Shown here piece by piece: positions 36,906 through 45,222 of a stretch of DNA of 64,000 nt. A program made the translations under genes and the position numbers. The notes below the pieces were generated by a model. It saw only the letters and a program-made list of their open reading frames with translations, had not been told where the DNA came from and made no database searches. This stretch comes from Saccharomonospora viridis DSM 43017 (GTDB taxonomy: Bacteria; Actinomycetota; Actinomycetes; Mycobacteriales; Pseudonocardiaceae). The stretch is from assembly GCF_000023865.1 (NCBI RefSeq), contig NC_013159.1:124001-188000 (forward strand), written 5' to 3'. Each line of letters starts with the position of its first letter. Position 1 is the first letter of the stretch.

Positions 36906-37409
36906 TTGACGAATCGCTGGCGCGGCGGCAGGACGATCGCGCTGATCTCCGTCGTCGGTGTACTGCTCACCGGGTGCTCGTTTTTCAACTCCAGCCGGGA
37001 CATCGACCCGTGCTCACTCGTGACCGACTCCGAACTCTCGGCATACGGCGACTACGGCGAACCGGAGAGAAGAGACCGCGGCAACCAGCGAATCTGCACC
37101 TGGTACAACTCCACCACGCAGCCGTTGAGGACGACGGTGACACCCCAGCTCAACATCTATGTCAACCACAAACAGCGGTACTACACCGCGGGGCAGAACG
37201 ACGTGGAGACCGGCTACGCCGCGGGCAGACGGTACAAGGTGAGGACCACGGACAGCACCTGCACGGTGACGATGCCCGTATTCAAGAACACGGTCGGATC
37301 CAAGAAGAAGAAAGGCACGGTCGACATCGCCGTGACGATGCCGGACCCGAAGGACAACTGCCCCACGGCCCGGAAGATCGCTGAAATCGTCTCCCCGAGA
37401 CTGCACTGA
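36906..37409 (+). CDS. DUF3558-type lipoprotein (third)
   Basis: A 167-aa lipoprotein precursor: signal peptide with lipobox GVLLTGCSFF, then DIDPCSLVTDSELSAYGDYG and ICTWYNS, a Cys in TDSTCTVTMP and the C-terminal NCPTARKIAEIVSPRLH. It is more distant from the two DUF3558 copies upstream and is GC-rich like the surrounding genome, so it is probably not part of the duplication. TTG start with AAAGG six bases upstream. It converges on glfT1 with a shared terminator. Confidence 0.75.
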   Translation: MTNRWRGGRTIALISVVGVLLTGCSFFNSSRDIDPCSLVTDSELSAYGDYGEPERRDRGNQRICTWYNSTTQPLRTTVTPQLNIYVNHKQRYYTAGQNDVETGYAAGRRYKVRTTDSTCTVTMPVFKNTVGSKKKKGTVDIAVTMPDPKDNCPTARKIAEIVSPRLH

Positions 37410-37413
37410 CGAC

Positions 37414-37452
37414 CGGCGGTGGCGTGAGCGCACCGTGCCCACGCCACCGCCG
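37414..37452. terminator. bidirectional terminator between the DUF3558 gene and glfT1
   Basis: Perfect 13-bp inverted repeat (37414-37426 and 37440-37452), loop of 13, in the gap between convergent genes. Confidence 0.7.
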
Positions 37453-37460
37453 AAAACCGC

Positions 37461-38372
37461 TCAATAACGGAAGAAACGTTCCCTGCGGCCCTGCCGTACC
37501 AGCCGCAACCATTGGGCGAACGCCTTCGGGTCGCGCTTCACCCCCACGAAATACAGACCGAACCGCAGCAGCTCCAGCGCGCCGATCTTGCGCATCCCCG
37601 GCTGGGACAGCAAAAAGCCACGGTTGCGGTACGTGTAGTACCGCTTGACCTCGTCCTCCGGGTCCTGTGCGTGGAACCGCCCACCCAACATCGGCTTGAA
37701 CTCGTCCGAACCGTTGGGGTGCAGATACGCCGTGCGCAACGACGTGCCGAACGGCAGACCCGACCGCACCAGCCTGCGGTGCAGCTCCACCTCGTCACCC
37801 CGCACGAACAACCGCAGGTCCGGAACTCCGACCACATCCAGCGTCGACGCCCGGAACAATGCGCCGTTCATCAACGACGCGATGCCGGGGAGGAAATCCG
37901 TGCCCAGCTCCGACGTCGCCCGCTTCCACGTCAGCCCACGACGCAACGGAAACGCGAGCTTCTCCGGTGCGTCGATGTTCGCCACCACCGGCGACACCTC
38001 CGCGAGATTGCGGCGCTGCGCCTCCTCCAACAGCACCCGCAACACGTTCTCGTCGGCGGGCCTGCCGTCGTCGTCGGCCAACCACACCCATTCGGCGCCC
38101 ATCGCGAGCGCGTGCAACATCCCCAACGCGAAGCCACCCGCACCACCGAGATTGTGGTGCGACGGCACGTACGTGAACGGCAAGCCGCATTCGGCGACCA
38201 CGTCCCGTGCGGGCTTGTCCGGGCCGTTGTCCACCACCACCAGGTGGTCCACCGGTCGCGTCTGCGCGGCGATGACCTTCAACGACTCGGCCAGGAGCTC
38301 ACGCCGATGCCGGGTGACCACCACGGCCACCACCGCGTCGTCCGGCAAGGGCTTCGCTTCCACGTCAGGCAC
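37461..38372 (-). CDS. glfT1: galactofuranosyltransferase GlfT1
   Basis: GT-A fold galactofuranosyltransferase that adds the first two Galf residues to the decaprenyl-diphosphoryl GlcNAc-Rha primer. The 303-aa protein begins VVAVVVTRHRRELLAESL, has HHNLGGAGGFALGMLHAL, the metal-binding WVWLADDDGRP, and FVRGDEVELHRRL as the acceptor-site acidic motif. Immediate linkage to wzt and wzm matches Rv3781-Rv3783. The GTG start overlaps the wzt stop by eight bases. Confidence 0.94.
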   Translation of the reverse strand: MPDVEAKPLPDDAVVAVVVTRHRRELLAESLKVIAAQTRPVDHLVVVDNGPDKPARDVVAECGLPFTYVPSHHNLGGAGGFALGMLHALAMGAEWVWLADDDGRPADENVLRVLLEEAQRRNLAEVSPVVANIDAPEKLAFPLRRGLTWKRATSELGTDFLPGIASLMNGALFRASTLDVVGVPDLRLFVRGDEVELHRRLVRSGLPFGTSLRTAYLHPNGSDEFKPMLGGRFHAQDPEDEVKRYYTYRNRGFLLSQPGMRKIGALELLRFGLYFVGVKRDPKAFAQWLRLVRQGRRERFFRY

Positions 38373-39171
38373 TGCTCGCCGCCGAACTCTCCTCGAGGCG
38401 CTGCAACGCCTCCGGGCTCATGTTCTCGAACGGGTCCCTGCCCTTGTAGGCGGTGAGCACCTCCCGCAGCGAACCCTGCATCTTCATCCGCCCCTCGTCC
38501 ATCCAGATCGCCGAGGTGCACAACTCCAACAGCAGATCGTCCTGGTGGGAGGCGAACACCAGCAGGCCCGACCGCTTGACGAGGTCCACGAGCCGGTCAC
38601 GCGCCTTGTTGAGGAACGCCGCGTCCACGGCGCCGATGCCCTCGTCGAGCAGCAGGATCTCCGGGTCGATGGAGGTCACCACGCCGAGTGCGAGCCGCAC
38701 CCGCATACCGGTGGAGTAGGTGCGCAACGGCATCGACAGGTAGTCGCCGAGCTCGGTGAAGTCGGCGATGTCGTCGATGCGTTTCTCCATCTCCTTGCGC
38801 GACATGCCCAAGTACAGGCCACGGATCAGGATGTTCTCGTAGCCGGAGATCTCCTGGTCCATGCCGACGCCCAGGTCGAACACGGGCGCCACCCGGCCCC
38901 GCACACGCGCGAAGCCACGCGTGGGTTCGTAGATGCCGGACAGCAGCCGCAACAGCGTGGACTTCCCCGCGCCGTTGTGGCCGACCAGCGCCACCCGGTC
39001 GCCGCTTTTCAACGAGAGGTTGATGTCGTGTAGCGCCTCGATGATCGGCACCCTGCTCTCGGTGCCGATCTTGCCGCCGACCTTGCCCAGGACCCGCTTC
39101 TTCAACGACCGTGTCTTGGCGTCGAAGATCGGGAAGTCGACGTAGGCGTTCCGAACGTCAATGCTGATCAT
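38365..39171 (-). CDS. wzt: galactan ABC exporter ATP-binding protein (Wzt type)
   Basis: A 268-aa nucleotide-binding subunit: Walker A VGHNGAGKSTLLRLL, Q-loop region around FDLGVGMDQEISGYEN, signature YSTGMRVRLAL, Walker B ILLLDEGIGAVD and a H-loop ASHQDDLL. There is no C-terminal carbohydrate-binding domain, as in Rv3781. With Wzm it should flip the complete lipid-linked galactan to the outer face. Start ATG at 39171, six bases after the wzm stop. Confidence 0.94.
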   Translation of the reverse strand: MISIDVRNAYVDFPIFDAKTRSLKKRVLGKVGGKIGTESRVPIIEALHDINLSLKSGDRVALVGHNGAGKSTLLRLLSGIYEPTRGFARVRGRVAPVFDLGVGMDQEISGYENILIRGLYLGMSRKEMEKRIDDIADFTELGDYLSMPLRTYSTGMRVRLALGVVTSIDPEILLLDEGIGAVDAAFLNKARDRLVDLVKRSGLLVFASHQDDLLLELCTSAIWMDEGRMKMQGSLREVLTAYKGRDPFENMSPEALQRLEESSAASSA

Positions 39172-39177
39172 GAATTG

Positions 39178-40068
39178 TCACACCCAATACGAGACGCGGG
39201 CACGGTAGTTGCGCATGACCACGAGAGCAAGTGCCCAGCCGACGACGGTGATGCCTCCGACGACGGCGTAGTGGTGCCAGCTCACGGCGTTGCCGATGAG
39301 CGGAGCCCGGACCACCTGGATGAAGTGGTACAGCGGGTTCAGCTCGGCAACCCAGTCGCGCCAGTCCGCGGTGTCACCGAACTTGTCCTTGAGGATGTCG
39401 GTGGTCCAGACGATCGGCGTCATGAAGAACAACAGGTTGATCAGGCTCGACACGACCTGCGGGATGTCGCGGAACCGGGTCGAGGTGATGCCGAACAGCA
39501 ACACCACCCAGCCCGCGTTGATGGCCAACAGCGCGAAACCGGGCAGGGCGAGCAACACTTCCCAGTTCAGCCCCGGGTGCGACATGCCGTCCTCGGTCAG
39601 CGTGTAGTCCGGCGTCGTGATGTCGCCCCAGAAGATGGCGATCACGATGAAGTAGATCACCATGTTGTGGGCGAACATGATGCACTGCCGCCACACTGTG
39701 CGCAGGGCGTAGACCGACAACGGTGCGGGCAGATGCTTGATCAGGCCCTCGTTGGCGATGAACGTGTCGGTGCCGTCGGTGAGGCAGCCGAGGATGAAGT
39801 TCCAGACGATGAAGCCCGTGGTGATGTAGGGCAGGAAAGTGCCGACGGAGGCACCGAAGAGCTGTGAATACAGCAGGCCCAGACCGAGTGCGGTCACACC
39901 CATGCTGATGGTGATCCACAGCGGTCCGAGCACGGAACGCCGATAACGCTGCTTGATGTCCTGCCAGGCCAGGTGGCCCCAGAGCTCGGGCTGCTTGAAG
40001 CCGTCTCTGATGTCGGAGAAGGCACGAGCGAAGGTTCGGCTGTCCGAGCGCGGTGGTGCCGACGTCAT
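39178..40068 (-). CDS. wzm: galactan ABC exporter permease (Wzm type)
   Basis: A 296-aa ABC-2 type permease with an N-terminal amphipathic helix (WGHLAWQDIKQRYRRSVLGP) and six transmembrane helices including LGLLYSQLFG and the C-terminal LNPLYHFIQVVRAPLIG motif. It matches Rv3783. I chose ATG 40068: the longer frame up to 40260 is a low-quality extension without a ribosome-binding site. A possible promoter -10 TACCCT lies about 46 bases upstream. It forms one operon with wzt and glfT1 and is divergent from the pseudaminic acid genes. Confidence 0.92.
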   Translation of the reverse strand: MTSAPPRSDSRTFARAFSDIRDGFKQPELWGHLAWQDIKQRYRRSVLGPLWITISMGVTALGLGLLYSQLFGASVGTFLPYITTGFIVWNFILGCLTDGTDTFIANEGLIKHLPAPLSVYALRTVWRQCIMFAHNMVIYFIVIAIFWGDITTPDYTLTEDGMSHPGLNWEVLLALPGFALLAINAGWVVLLFGITSTRFRDIPQVVSSLINLLFFMTPIVWTTDILKDKFGDTADWRDWVAELNPLYHFIQVVRAPLIGNAVSWHHYAVVGGITVVGWALALVVMRNYRARVSYWV

Positions 40069-40273
40069 TGTGGTCTCTGCAGGGTCGACGGTGCTTGTGG
40101 CATGCACGGCATTGAGGGTACTGGCGTCCGAGTACGGCGTTCGCGCGGTCCTCTCCGGAAGTGTTTCACCCCGTGACGCCCGCCGGTGCCGGGAAGGTCC
40201 GCGGGCCGTGCCGACGCGTGGACACGCTGGGTTCATCATGGGTGTACACGGAGCACTCATGTCCCGCTCCTGA

Positions 40274-40279
40274 TAACTT
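40274..40279 (+). promoter_or_regulatory. -10 hexamer of the GT29-like/pseudaminic operon, leaderless
   Basis: TAACTT ends seven bases before the ATG at 40287; no ribosome-binding site. The 218-bp gap to wzm contains no other feature that I can support. Confidence 0.55.
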
Positions 40280-40286
40280 CCGCCGC

Positions 40287-40946
40287 ATGAGTTCTGGTGT
40301 CCTCACTCCGAGCCTGATGGTCAGTCTGCTTCAGGCTTACGCCGATCGCCCGGATCCGCAGTCCGTGGCCGTGGTGGGGAACCAGCCGTTGGACCCGGAC
40401 CCTGCCCGAGCCGAGGCCATCGACTCGTGCGACCTGGTGATCCGCGTCAACGGCTTCGTGTGCGACGAACCCGGCGGGCCGCCGACCGTGGGGGCACGCA
40501 CCCACGTCGTGGTGTTCAACCGTGCGTTGCGTGCGACGAAGTGGGTGTTCACGAACTACCGTTCGAGGCTGTACCTCATGGTCGAACCCGGCAGGTTGCA
40601 CTGGGAGCCTGAGGACATCCCGCAGTGGTGGCCCGCCGACCTGGGCTTCGTGCCCGTGTCGAACCGTGAGGTCACGCTGCCGCTGTCGGAGGCGATGGGG
40701 TTGTCCAGTCGCCAAGAGGCGGCGTGGGCGACGACCGGCACGATGGCGGCGTGGATCGCCCACTCCTCGTTCCCCGACGCCGACCTCGTGCTCTCGGGTT
40801 TCTCGTTCGTGGACAACCCGCACCAGACGTCGTGGAAGCACGCGGCCGGTGACTCGTGCATCGTCGGCCCCGAACACCGCATCGCGCTCGAAGGTAAGTT
40901 GCTGCAGTCCTGGATCGACGCCGGTAGGGCACGGTTACTCCGCTGA
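40287..40946 (+). CDS. sialyltransferase-like protein (GT29-type), candidate pseudaminyltransferase
   Basis: A 219-aa protein whose motifs follow the order of GT29 sialyltransferases. Motif L is VAVVGNQPLD…IDSCDLVIRVNGF (about residues 27-56), motif S is TTGTMAAWIAHS…LSGFSF (about 151-172), a III-like SWKH is near 182, and a VS-like HxxxxE is HRIALE (about 196-201). GT29 enzymes transfer sialic acid from CMP-donors; bacterial members are rare. It heads an operon with pseH and pseI, so CMP-pseudaminic acid is the obvious donor. No membrane helix or signal peptide: cytosolic action on a lipid-linked or protein acceptor is expected. The assignment rests on motif reading by eye. Confidence 0.65.
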   Translation: MSSGVLTPSLMVSLLQAYADRPDPQSVAVVGNQPLDPDPARAEAIDSCDLVIRVNGFVCDEPGGPPTVGARTHVVVFNRALRATKWVFTNYRSRLYLMVEPGRLHWEPEDIPQWWPADLGFVPVSNREVTLPLSEAMGLSSRQEAAWATTGTMAAWIAHSSFPDADLVLSGFSFVDNPHQTSWKHAAGDSCIVGPEHRIALEGKLLQSWIDAGRARLLR

Positions 40947-40988
40947 CGCCGCATCACCACCCACCTCACGTACCGAAGGAAATTCGAG

Positions 40989-41462
40989 ATGACCTCCACA
41001 AATCCGTTGAGATCGCTTCGTGCCGGGTTGGGGCGCAGGCTCGCGCGTTTCGTGGATTTCCGGATCGACGACCGCACGCGTGGCCGGCTGGACGACCACG
41101 AGGCGCGCATCATCGAACAGGAACACTGCACGGTCGATCACCGGCGTCGGCTCGACGCGTTGGAGTCCGGACTCGACCGCGTGCGTGGTGACCTGCTGTG
41201 GACCACGGGCGAGGTGAAGCGGCTCATCCCGCACGTCGCCGCGCAGGAGGTGCAGCTGGAGGACCTGCGGGAGAAGTTCTCGCTGACCCCGCCGAGCGAC
41301 GACAAGCAGATCGCCGAGGCCCGCACGTTGATCGAGGAGATCCAGCGGCAGCACGCGCAGATCCGCACGCGGTTGTCCGGCATCGCGATGTACGAGGACC
41401 GGCTGCGGAAGTTGGAGGAGCGGGCCGAGGCCGAGAAAGCCGGCACGGAAGTGGTCGAGTAG
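40989..41462 (+). CDS. coiled-coil protein of the pseudaminic acid operon
   Basis: A 157-aa, highly charged helical protein with heptad patterns through residues 35-95 (e.g. RRRLDALESGLDRVRGDL) and 105-150 (IAEARTLIEEIQRQHAQI). No signal, membrane segment or known domain. AAGGAA precedes the ATG, and the stop is two bases from the pseH start, so it is translated with the pathway. It could tether or organise the transferase, or be unrelated to sugar chemistry. Function unknown. Confidence 0.75.
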   Translation: MTSTNPLRSLRAGLGRRLARFVDFRIDDRTRGRLDDHEARIIEQEHCTVDHRRRLDALESGLDRVRGDLLWTTGEVKRLIPHVAAQEVQLEDLREKFSLTPPSDDKQIAEARTLIEEIQRQHAQIRTRLSGIAMYEDRLRKLEERAEAEKAGTEVVE

Positions 41463-41464
41463 CC

Positions 41465-41986
41465 ATGCTGCGTCCCGCGACCGACGGTGACGTGGAGACC
41501 ATCCGTCGTTGGCGTAACCATCCGAAGGTCCGCCGGGCCAGCTTCACCACGCACGAGATCGGGCCGGAGGAGCATCGCGCGTGGTGGGAGGCCGTCAGCG
41601 CCGACCCGACGAGACGGGTGTTGATCTTCGAACGGAACGGCGTCCCCTCGGGTGTCGTGCTGTTCACCGGCGTGGGCTCCGAACTCGTCGAGTGGAGCAA
41701 GTACGTCGACGTCGACGGTCTGGGTTCGGAACGGGCGGCCGCCTGGGAGGAGCTGGAGTACGAGGCCATCGACTACGCCTTCGACGTGCTCGGCGCCGAC
41801 CGGATCGGGGCGTCGACGCTGGCCGCGAACACACCGGTGCGCCGCCTCCATGAGCGCACCGGTTTCGTCGAACTGCGTCGCTACACCAGGACCATCGACG
41901 GTGTCGACCGCGAGGTCGTGTGGAGTGAACTGTCCGCGCGCGCATGGAAGGCGAGGCGGACGAGGAGGGAGACGGCCGGTGAGTGA
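41465..41986 (+). CDS. pseH: GNAT acetyltransferase, probable UDP-4-amino-sugar N-acetyltransferase PseH
   Basis: A 173-aa GNAT-fold protein: MLRPATDGDVETIRRWRNHP at the N-terminus, VLIFERNGVPSGVVLFTGV, and the acetyl-CoA loop region NTPVRRLHERTGFVE. PseH acetylates the 4-amino group of the PseC product to give UDP-2,4-diacetamido-2,4,6-trideoxy-beta-L-altrose. It sits directly before pseI and overlaps it by eight bases, the context that supports PseH rather than a generic acetyltransferase. Confidence 0.85.
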   Translation: MLRPATDGDVETIRRWRNHPKVRRASFTTHEIGPEEHRAWWEAVSADPTRRVLIFERNGVPSGVVLFTGVGSELVEWSKYVDVDGLGSERAAAWEELEYEAIDYAFDVLGADRIGASTLAANTPVRRLHERTGFVELRRYTRTIDGVDREVVWSELSARAWKARRTRRETAGE

Positions 41987-43028
41987 GGTGCGTATCGGCA
42001 AGTACACCGTCGGCCCCGACCACCCGCCGTTCGTGATCGCCGAGATGTCGGGCAACCACAACGGTGACCTCGACCGTGCGCTGGCGATCGTGGACGCGGT
42101 CGCCGACAGCGGGGCGCACGCGGTGAAACTCCAGACCTACCGTGCCGACACCATCACCATCGACGTCGATCGGCCCGAGTTCCGTATCGACAACGAGGCC
42201 TCGCTGTGGCACGGGGAGAACCTCTACCGTCTGTACGAGCGGGCACACACCCCGTGGGAGTGGCACGAGCGGTTGTTCGCCCGGGCCCGCGAGCGGGGCC
42301 TGGAGGTGTTCTCCAGCCCGTTCGACCCCACCGCGGTGGACCTGCTCGAATCGCTGGACGCCTGTGCGTACAAGATCGCCTCGTCGGAGATCGTGGATCT
42401 GCCGCTGATCGAGCTGTGCGCGCGCACGGGCAAACCGCTGGTGATCTCCACGGGGAAGGCGACGATCGCGGAGATCGACGCCGCCGTCCGGACCGCGCGG
42501 GACGCGGGCAACGACCAGATCCTGTTGCTGGGCTGCACCGCTTCGTACCCGGCACCGGCCGAGGACAGCAACCTGCGCGCACTGCCCGTGTTGGAGCAGG
42601 CCTTCGGGGTGCCCGTGGGACTGTCGGACCACACCATGGGCATCGGGGTGCCCGTCGCGGCCGTCGCCCTGGGGGCGTGTGCGGTGGAGAAGCACGTCAC
42701 GCTCGCCCGCGACGACGGCGGGGTCGACTCGGCGTTCTCGTTGGAGCCGCACGAACTGGCCGCGCTGGTCACCGAGACGCGGCGGGCGTGGGAGGCGTTG
42801 GGCGTGCCGCGGATCGGTCCCAAGGCCAGCGAACGCGGTGGTCTGCGGCTGCGTCGTTCGCTCTACGTCGTGGAGGACGTGCGGGCGGGGGACGTCGTGA
42901 CCGAACACAACGTGCGTTCGATCCGACCGGCGGGTGGACTGCCGCCCGCGGAGATCACCACGGTGCTGGGCCGCACCTTCCGGGTCGACGCGGCCAAGGG
43001 CACGCCGCTGACCTGGGACCTGCTGTAG
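41979..43028 (+). CDS. pseI: pseudaminic acid synthase
   Basis: A 349-aa NeuB-family enzyme that condenses the 6-deoxy-AltdiNAc sugar with phosphoenolpyruvate. The start FVIAEMSGNHNGDLDRAL, KLQTYRADTITID and YERAHTPWEWHERLF are closer to PseI than to sialic or legionaminic acid synthases. The barrel has AYKIASSEIVDLPL, CTASYPAP and VGLSDHTMGIGV. A C-terminal SAF antifreeze-like domain follows (SLYVVEDVRAGDVVTEHNV). GTG start overlaps pseH. It converges on pseC with a hairpin in the gap. Confidence 0.93.
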   Translation: MSEVRIGKYTVGPDHPPFVIAEMSGNHNGDLDRALAIVDAVADSGAHAVKLQTYRADTITIDVDRPEFRIDNEASLWHGENLYRLYERAHTPWEWHERLFARARERGLEVFSSPFDPTAVDLLESLDACAYKIASSEIVDLPLIELCARTGKPLVISTGKATIAEIDAAVRTARDAGNDQILLLGCTASYPAPAEDSNLRALPVLEQAFGVPVGLSDHTMGIGVPVAAVALGACAVEKHVTLARDDGGVDSAFSLEPHELAALVTETRRAWEALGVPRIGPKASERGGLRLRRSLYVVEDVRAGDVVTEHNVRSIRPAGGLPPAEITTVLGRTFRVDAAKGTPLTWDLL

Positions 43029-43035
43029 TCACCCT

Positions 43036-43061
43036 GCCGCGGGCCACCCGGTCACCGCGGC
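43036..43061. terminator. bidirectional terminator between pseI and pseC
   Basis: Perfect 7-bp inverted repeat gccgcgg/ccgcggc (43036-43042, 43055-43061) in the 40-bp gap between convergent genes. Confidence 0.45.
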
Positions 43062-43068
43062 CGTGCCC

Positions 43069-44205
43069 TCACACGCCGAAGAACGACCGCACGGTGTCGA
43101 TGACGCGGTCGACGTCGGCGTCGCTGAGGTCGGCGAACAGTGGCAACGACAGTTCCTGGGCGTAGTAGGCCTCGGCGTTCGGGCACAGGCCACGGCGGTA
43201 GCCGAGGTCCTCGAACACCGGGTGCCAGTAGGCGGGGATGTAGTTCACCTGCACGCCGATACCGTTCGCGCGCAGGTGGTCGAACAACGCGCGCCGCCTG
43301 CCGTCCAGCACCCGCAGCGGGTAGAGATGCCACATCGGGTCGGCCTCGGCCCGACACACCGGCGTCAACACGCCCGGTACGTCACGAAGCCCCTCGTCGT
43401 AACGCGCGTGGATCTCGGCGCGACGCTGTTTGAACGCCCAAAGCCTGCGCAACTGGCTGCTGCCCAACGCGCACAGCACGTCCGGCAACCGGTAGTTCAG
43501 GCCGAAGGCGTGCACCTCCTGATGCCAGCCGCCCTCGTCGGGGTAGCGCTGCCGGGCGCGGTCGCGCACCAGCCCGTGGTTGCGGAACGCCCGGGCCCGT
43601 TCCACCAGCTCGGCCGACGGGCTCACCACCGCGCCGCCCTCGGCGGTGGTGAGGTTCTTCGTGGCGAAGAACGAGAACGTGGTGAGGTCGGCCAGCGATC
43701 CCACGGGTCGGCCACGCCACGAACTACCGAGGGAATGGGCGGCGTCCTCCAACAACAGTGCGCCCACCGAATCGGCGACCTTGCGCAATTGGTCCAGTTC
43801 GGCCGGATGTCCGGCGTAGTCCACGGCCGCGAGGACCTTGGTGCGGTCGGTGACCGCCGCGTGGGCCGCGGCCGGGTCGAGGTTGCCGGTGTCGGGTTCG
43901 ACGTCGGCGAACACGACCTTGGCGCCGTGCAGGGCCGCCGTGGCGGCCGTGGCCACGAACGTCAGGGGAGTGGTCACCACCTCGTCGCCGGGGCCGATGC
44001 CCGCGGCGGCGTAGGCGACGTGCAATGCGGCGGTCCCCGAGGTCACCGCCACGGCGGGGGTGCCACCCGTGTGTTCGGCCAGATCGGCTTCGAAGCGTGT
44101 CACGGCGGGGCCGGTGGTCAGCCAGTCGCCGCGCAGCACCTCGGCGACCGCGGCGATGTCGTCGTCGTTGACCGATTGGCGCCCGTACGGCAGGAAATCA
44201 CTCAT
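43069..44205 (-). CDS. pseC: UDP-4-keto-sugar aminotransferase PseC
   Basis: A 378-aa DegT/DnrJ-type PLP enzyme. The start FLPYGRQSVNDDDIAAV, VTSGTAALHVAYAAAG, the VDYAGHPAELDQL and DAAHSLGS segments, and the PLP lysine in FSFFATKNLTTAEGGAVV match H. pylori PseC closely (VDYAG, SHALGS, TTAEGGAVV). It converts the PseB 4-keto product to the 4-amino-altrose sugar. The ATG overlaps the pseB stop by eight bases, so B and C form one unit. Confidence 0.92.
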   Translation of the reverse strand: MSDFLPYGRQSVNDDDIAAVAEVLRGDWLTTGPAVTRFEADLAEHTGGTPAVAVTSGTAALHVAYAAAGIGPGDEVVTTPLTFVATAATAALHGAKVVFADVEPDTGNLDPAAAHAAVTDRTKVLAAVDYAGHPAELDQLRKVADSVGALLLEDAAHSLGSSWRGRPVGSLADLTTFSFFATKNLTTAEGGAVVSPSAELVERARAFRNHGLVRDRARQRYPDEGGWHQEVHAFGLNYRLPDVLCALGSSQLRRLWAFKQRRAEIHARYDEGLRDVPGVLTPVCRAEADPMWHLYPLRVLDGRRRALFDHLRANGIGVQVNYIPAYWHPVFEDLGYRRGLCPNAEAYYAQELSLPLFADLSDADVDRVIDTVRSFFGV

Positions 44206-45181
44206 GTTCGGCGATCAGTTTCTTGATGTCGTCGGTGGACAGCCACAGGTCGTTGGTGTCGGATCGGTAGGAGAAACCCTCGGGCACCGGGGTTCCCTCC
44301 TCGGGTGGTTCGTAGCCCCATCCCGCGATGTGGGGCTGCACGATGTAGCGGTCGCCGAGCCGAACGGTGCGACGTGAGTCGTCCGGGGCGATCATCTCCT
44401 CGTGCAGTTTCTCGCCGGGGCGGATGCCGACCTCGTGCATGGGGCTGCCCGGGGCGATGGCCTGCGCCAGGTCCACCAACCGCATGCTCGGGATGCGGGG
44501 CACGTACAGCTCACCGCCGCGCATGAGGTCGAACGACTCCACGACGAACCGCACCGCCTGCGGCAGGGTGATCCAGAACCGCGTCATCTCCTTGTGCGTG
44601 ATCGGCAGCGACTTACCCTGCTCGGCCAGCGACCGGAACAACGGGATCACGCTGCCCCGTGAGGCCATCACGTTGCCGTACCGGACCACGGCGAATCGGG
44701 TCGGATGCGCGGCCGCGTAGTGGTTGGCGCTGATGAACATCCGGTCGGCGCACAGTTTCGTGGCGCCGTAGAGGTTGATCGGGCTCGACGCCTTGTCGGT
44801 GGACAGTGCCACGACCTTCTTCACGCCGCTGTCGATGGCGGCCTCGATGACGTTCTGCGAACCCACCACGTTGGTCTGGACGAATTCGAACGGGTTGTAC
44901 TCGCCGGTGTCCACTTGTTTCAACGCGGCGGCGTGGACCACGTAGTCGACGCCGTGCATGGCGCGTTCCAGCCTGCGACGGTCCCGGACGTCGCCGATGA
45001 ACCAGCGCAGCCGAGGGTCGTCGTCGAACTGTTGCCGCACCTCGTACTGCTTGAGTTCGTCGCGAGAGAGCACCACCAGCCTGCGGGGGTTCAACTCGGC
45101 GAGCGCGTAGCTGATGAACGCTTTCCCGAACGAGCCCGTCCCCCCAGTGAGCAGAATGCTGGACCCGTCGAGCTCGGCCAT
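44198..45181 (-). CDS. pseB: UDP-N-acetylglucosamine 4,6-dehydratase (5-inverting) PseB
   Basis: A 327-aa extended SDR that starts the pathway from UDP-GlcNAc. NAD-binding loop ILLTGGTGSFGKAF, then DVRDRRRLERAMHGVDYVVH and AAALKQVDTGEYNPFE. The catalytic block LSTDKASSPINLYGATK has the Asp-Lys-Tyr arrangement of FlaA1/PseB enzymes, and the C-terminus MTRFWITLPQAVRFV and IRPGEKLHEEMI is typical. Start at ATG 45181 with GGAGG seven bases upstream rather than the longer frame. Divergent from pseF by 41 bp. Confidence 0.94.
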   Translation of the reverse strand: MAELDGSSILLTGGTGSFGKAFISYALAELNPRRLVVLSRDELKQYEVRQQFDDDPRLRWFIGDVRDRRRLERAMHGVDYVVHAAALKQVDTGEYNPFEFVQTNVVGSQNVIEAAIDSGVKKVVALSTDKASSPINLYGATKLCADRMFISANHYAAAHPTRFAVVRYGNVMASRGSVIPLFRSLAEQGKSLPITHKEMTRFWITLPQAVRFVVESFDLMRGGELYVPRIPSMRLVDLAQAIAPGSPMHEVGIRPGEKLHEEMIAPDDSRRTVRLGDRYIVQPHIAGWGYEPPEEGTPVPEGFSYRSDTNDLWLSTDDIKKLIAEHE

Positions 45182-45222
45182 GCCCCTACCTCCGCGATGT
45201 CGCACTGTTTCCGGACGTCATC

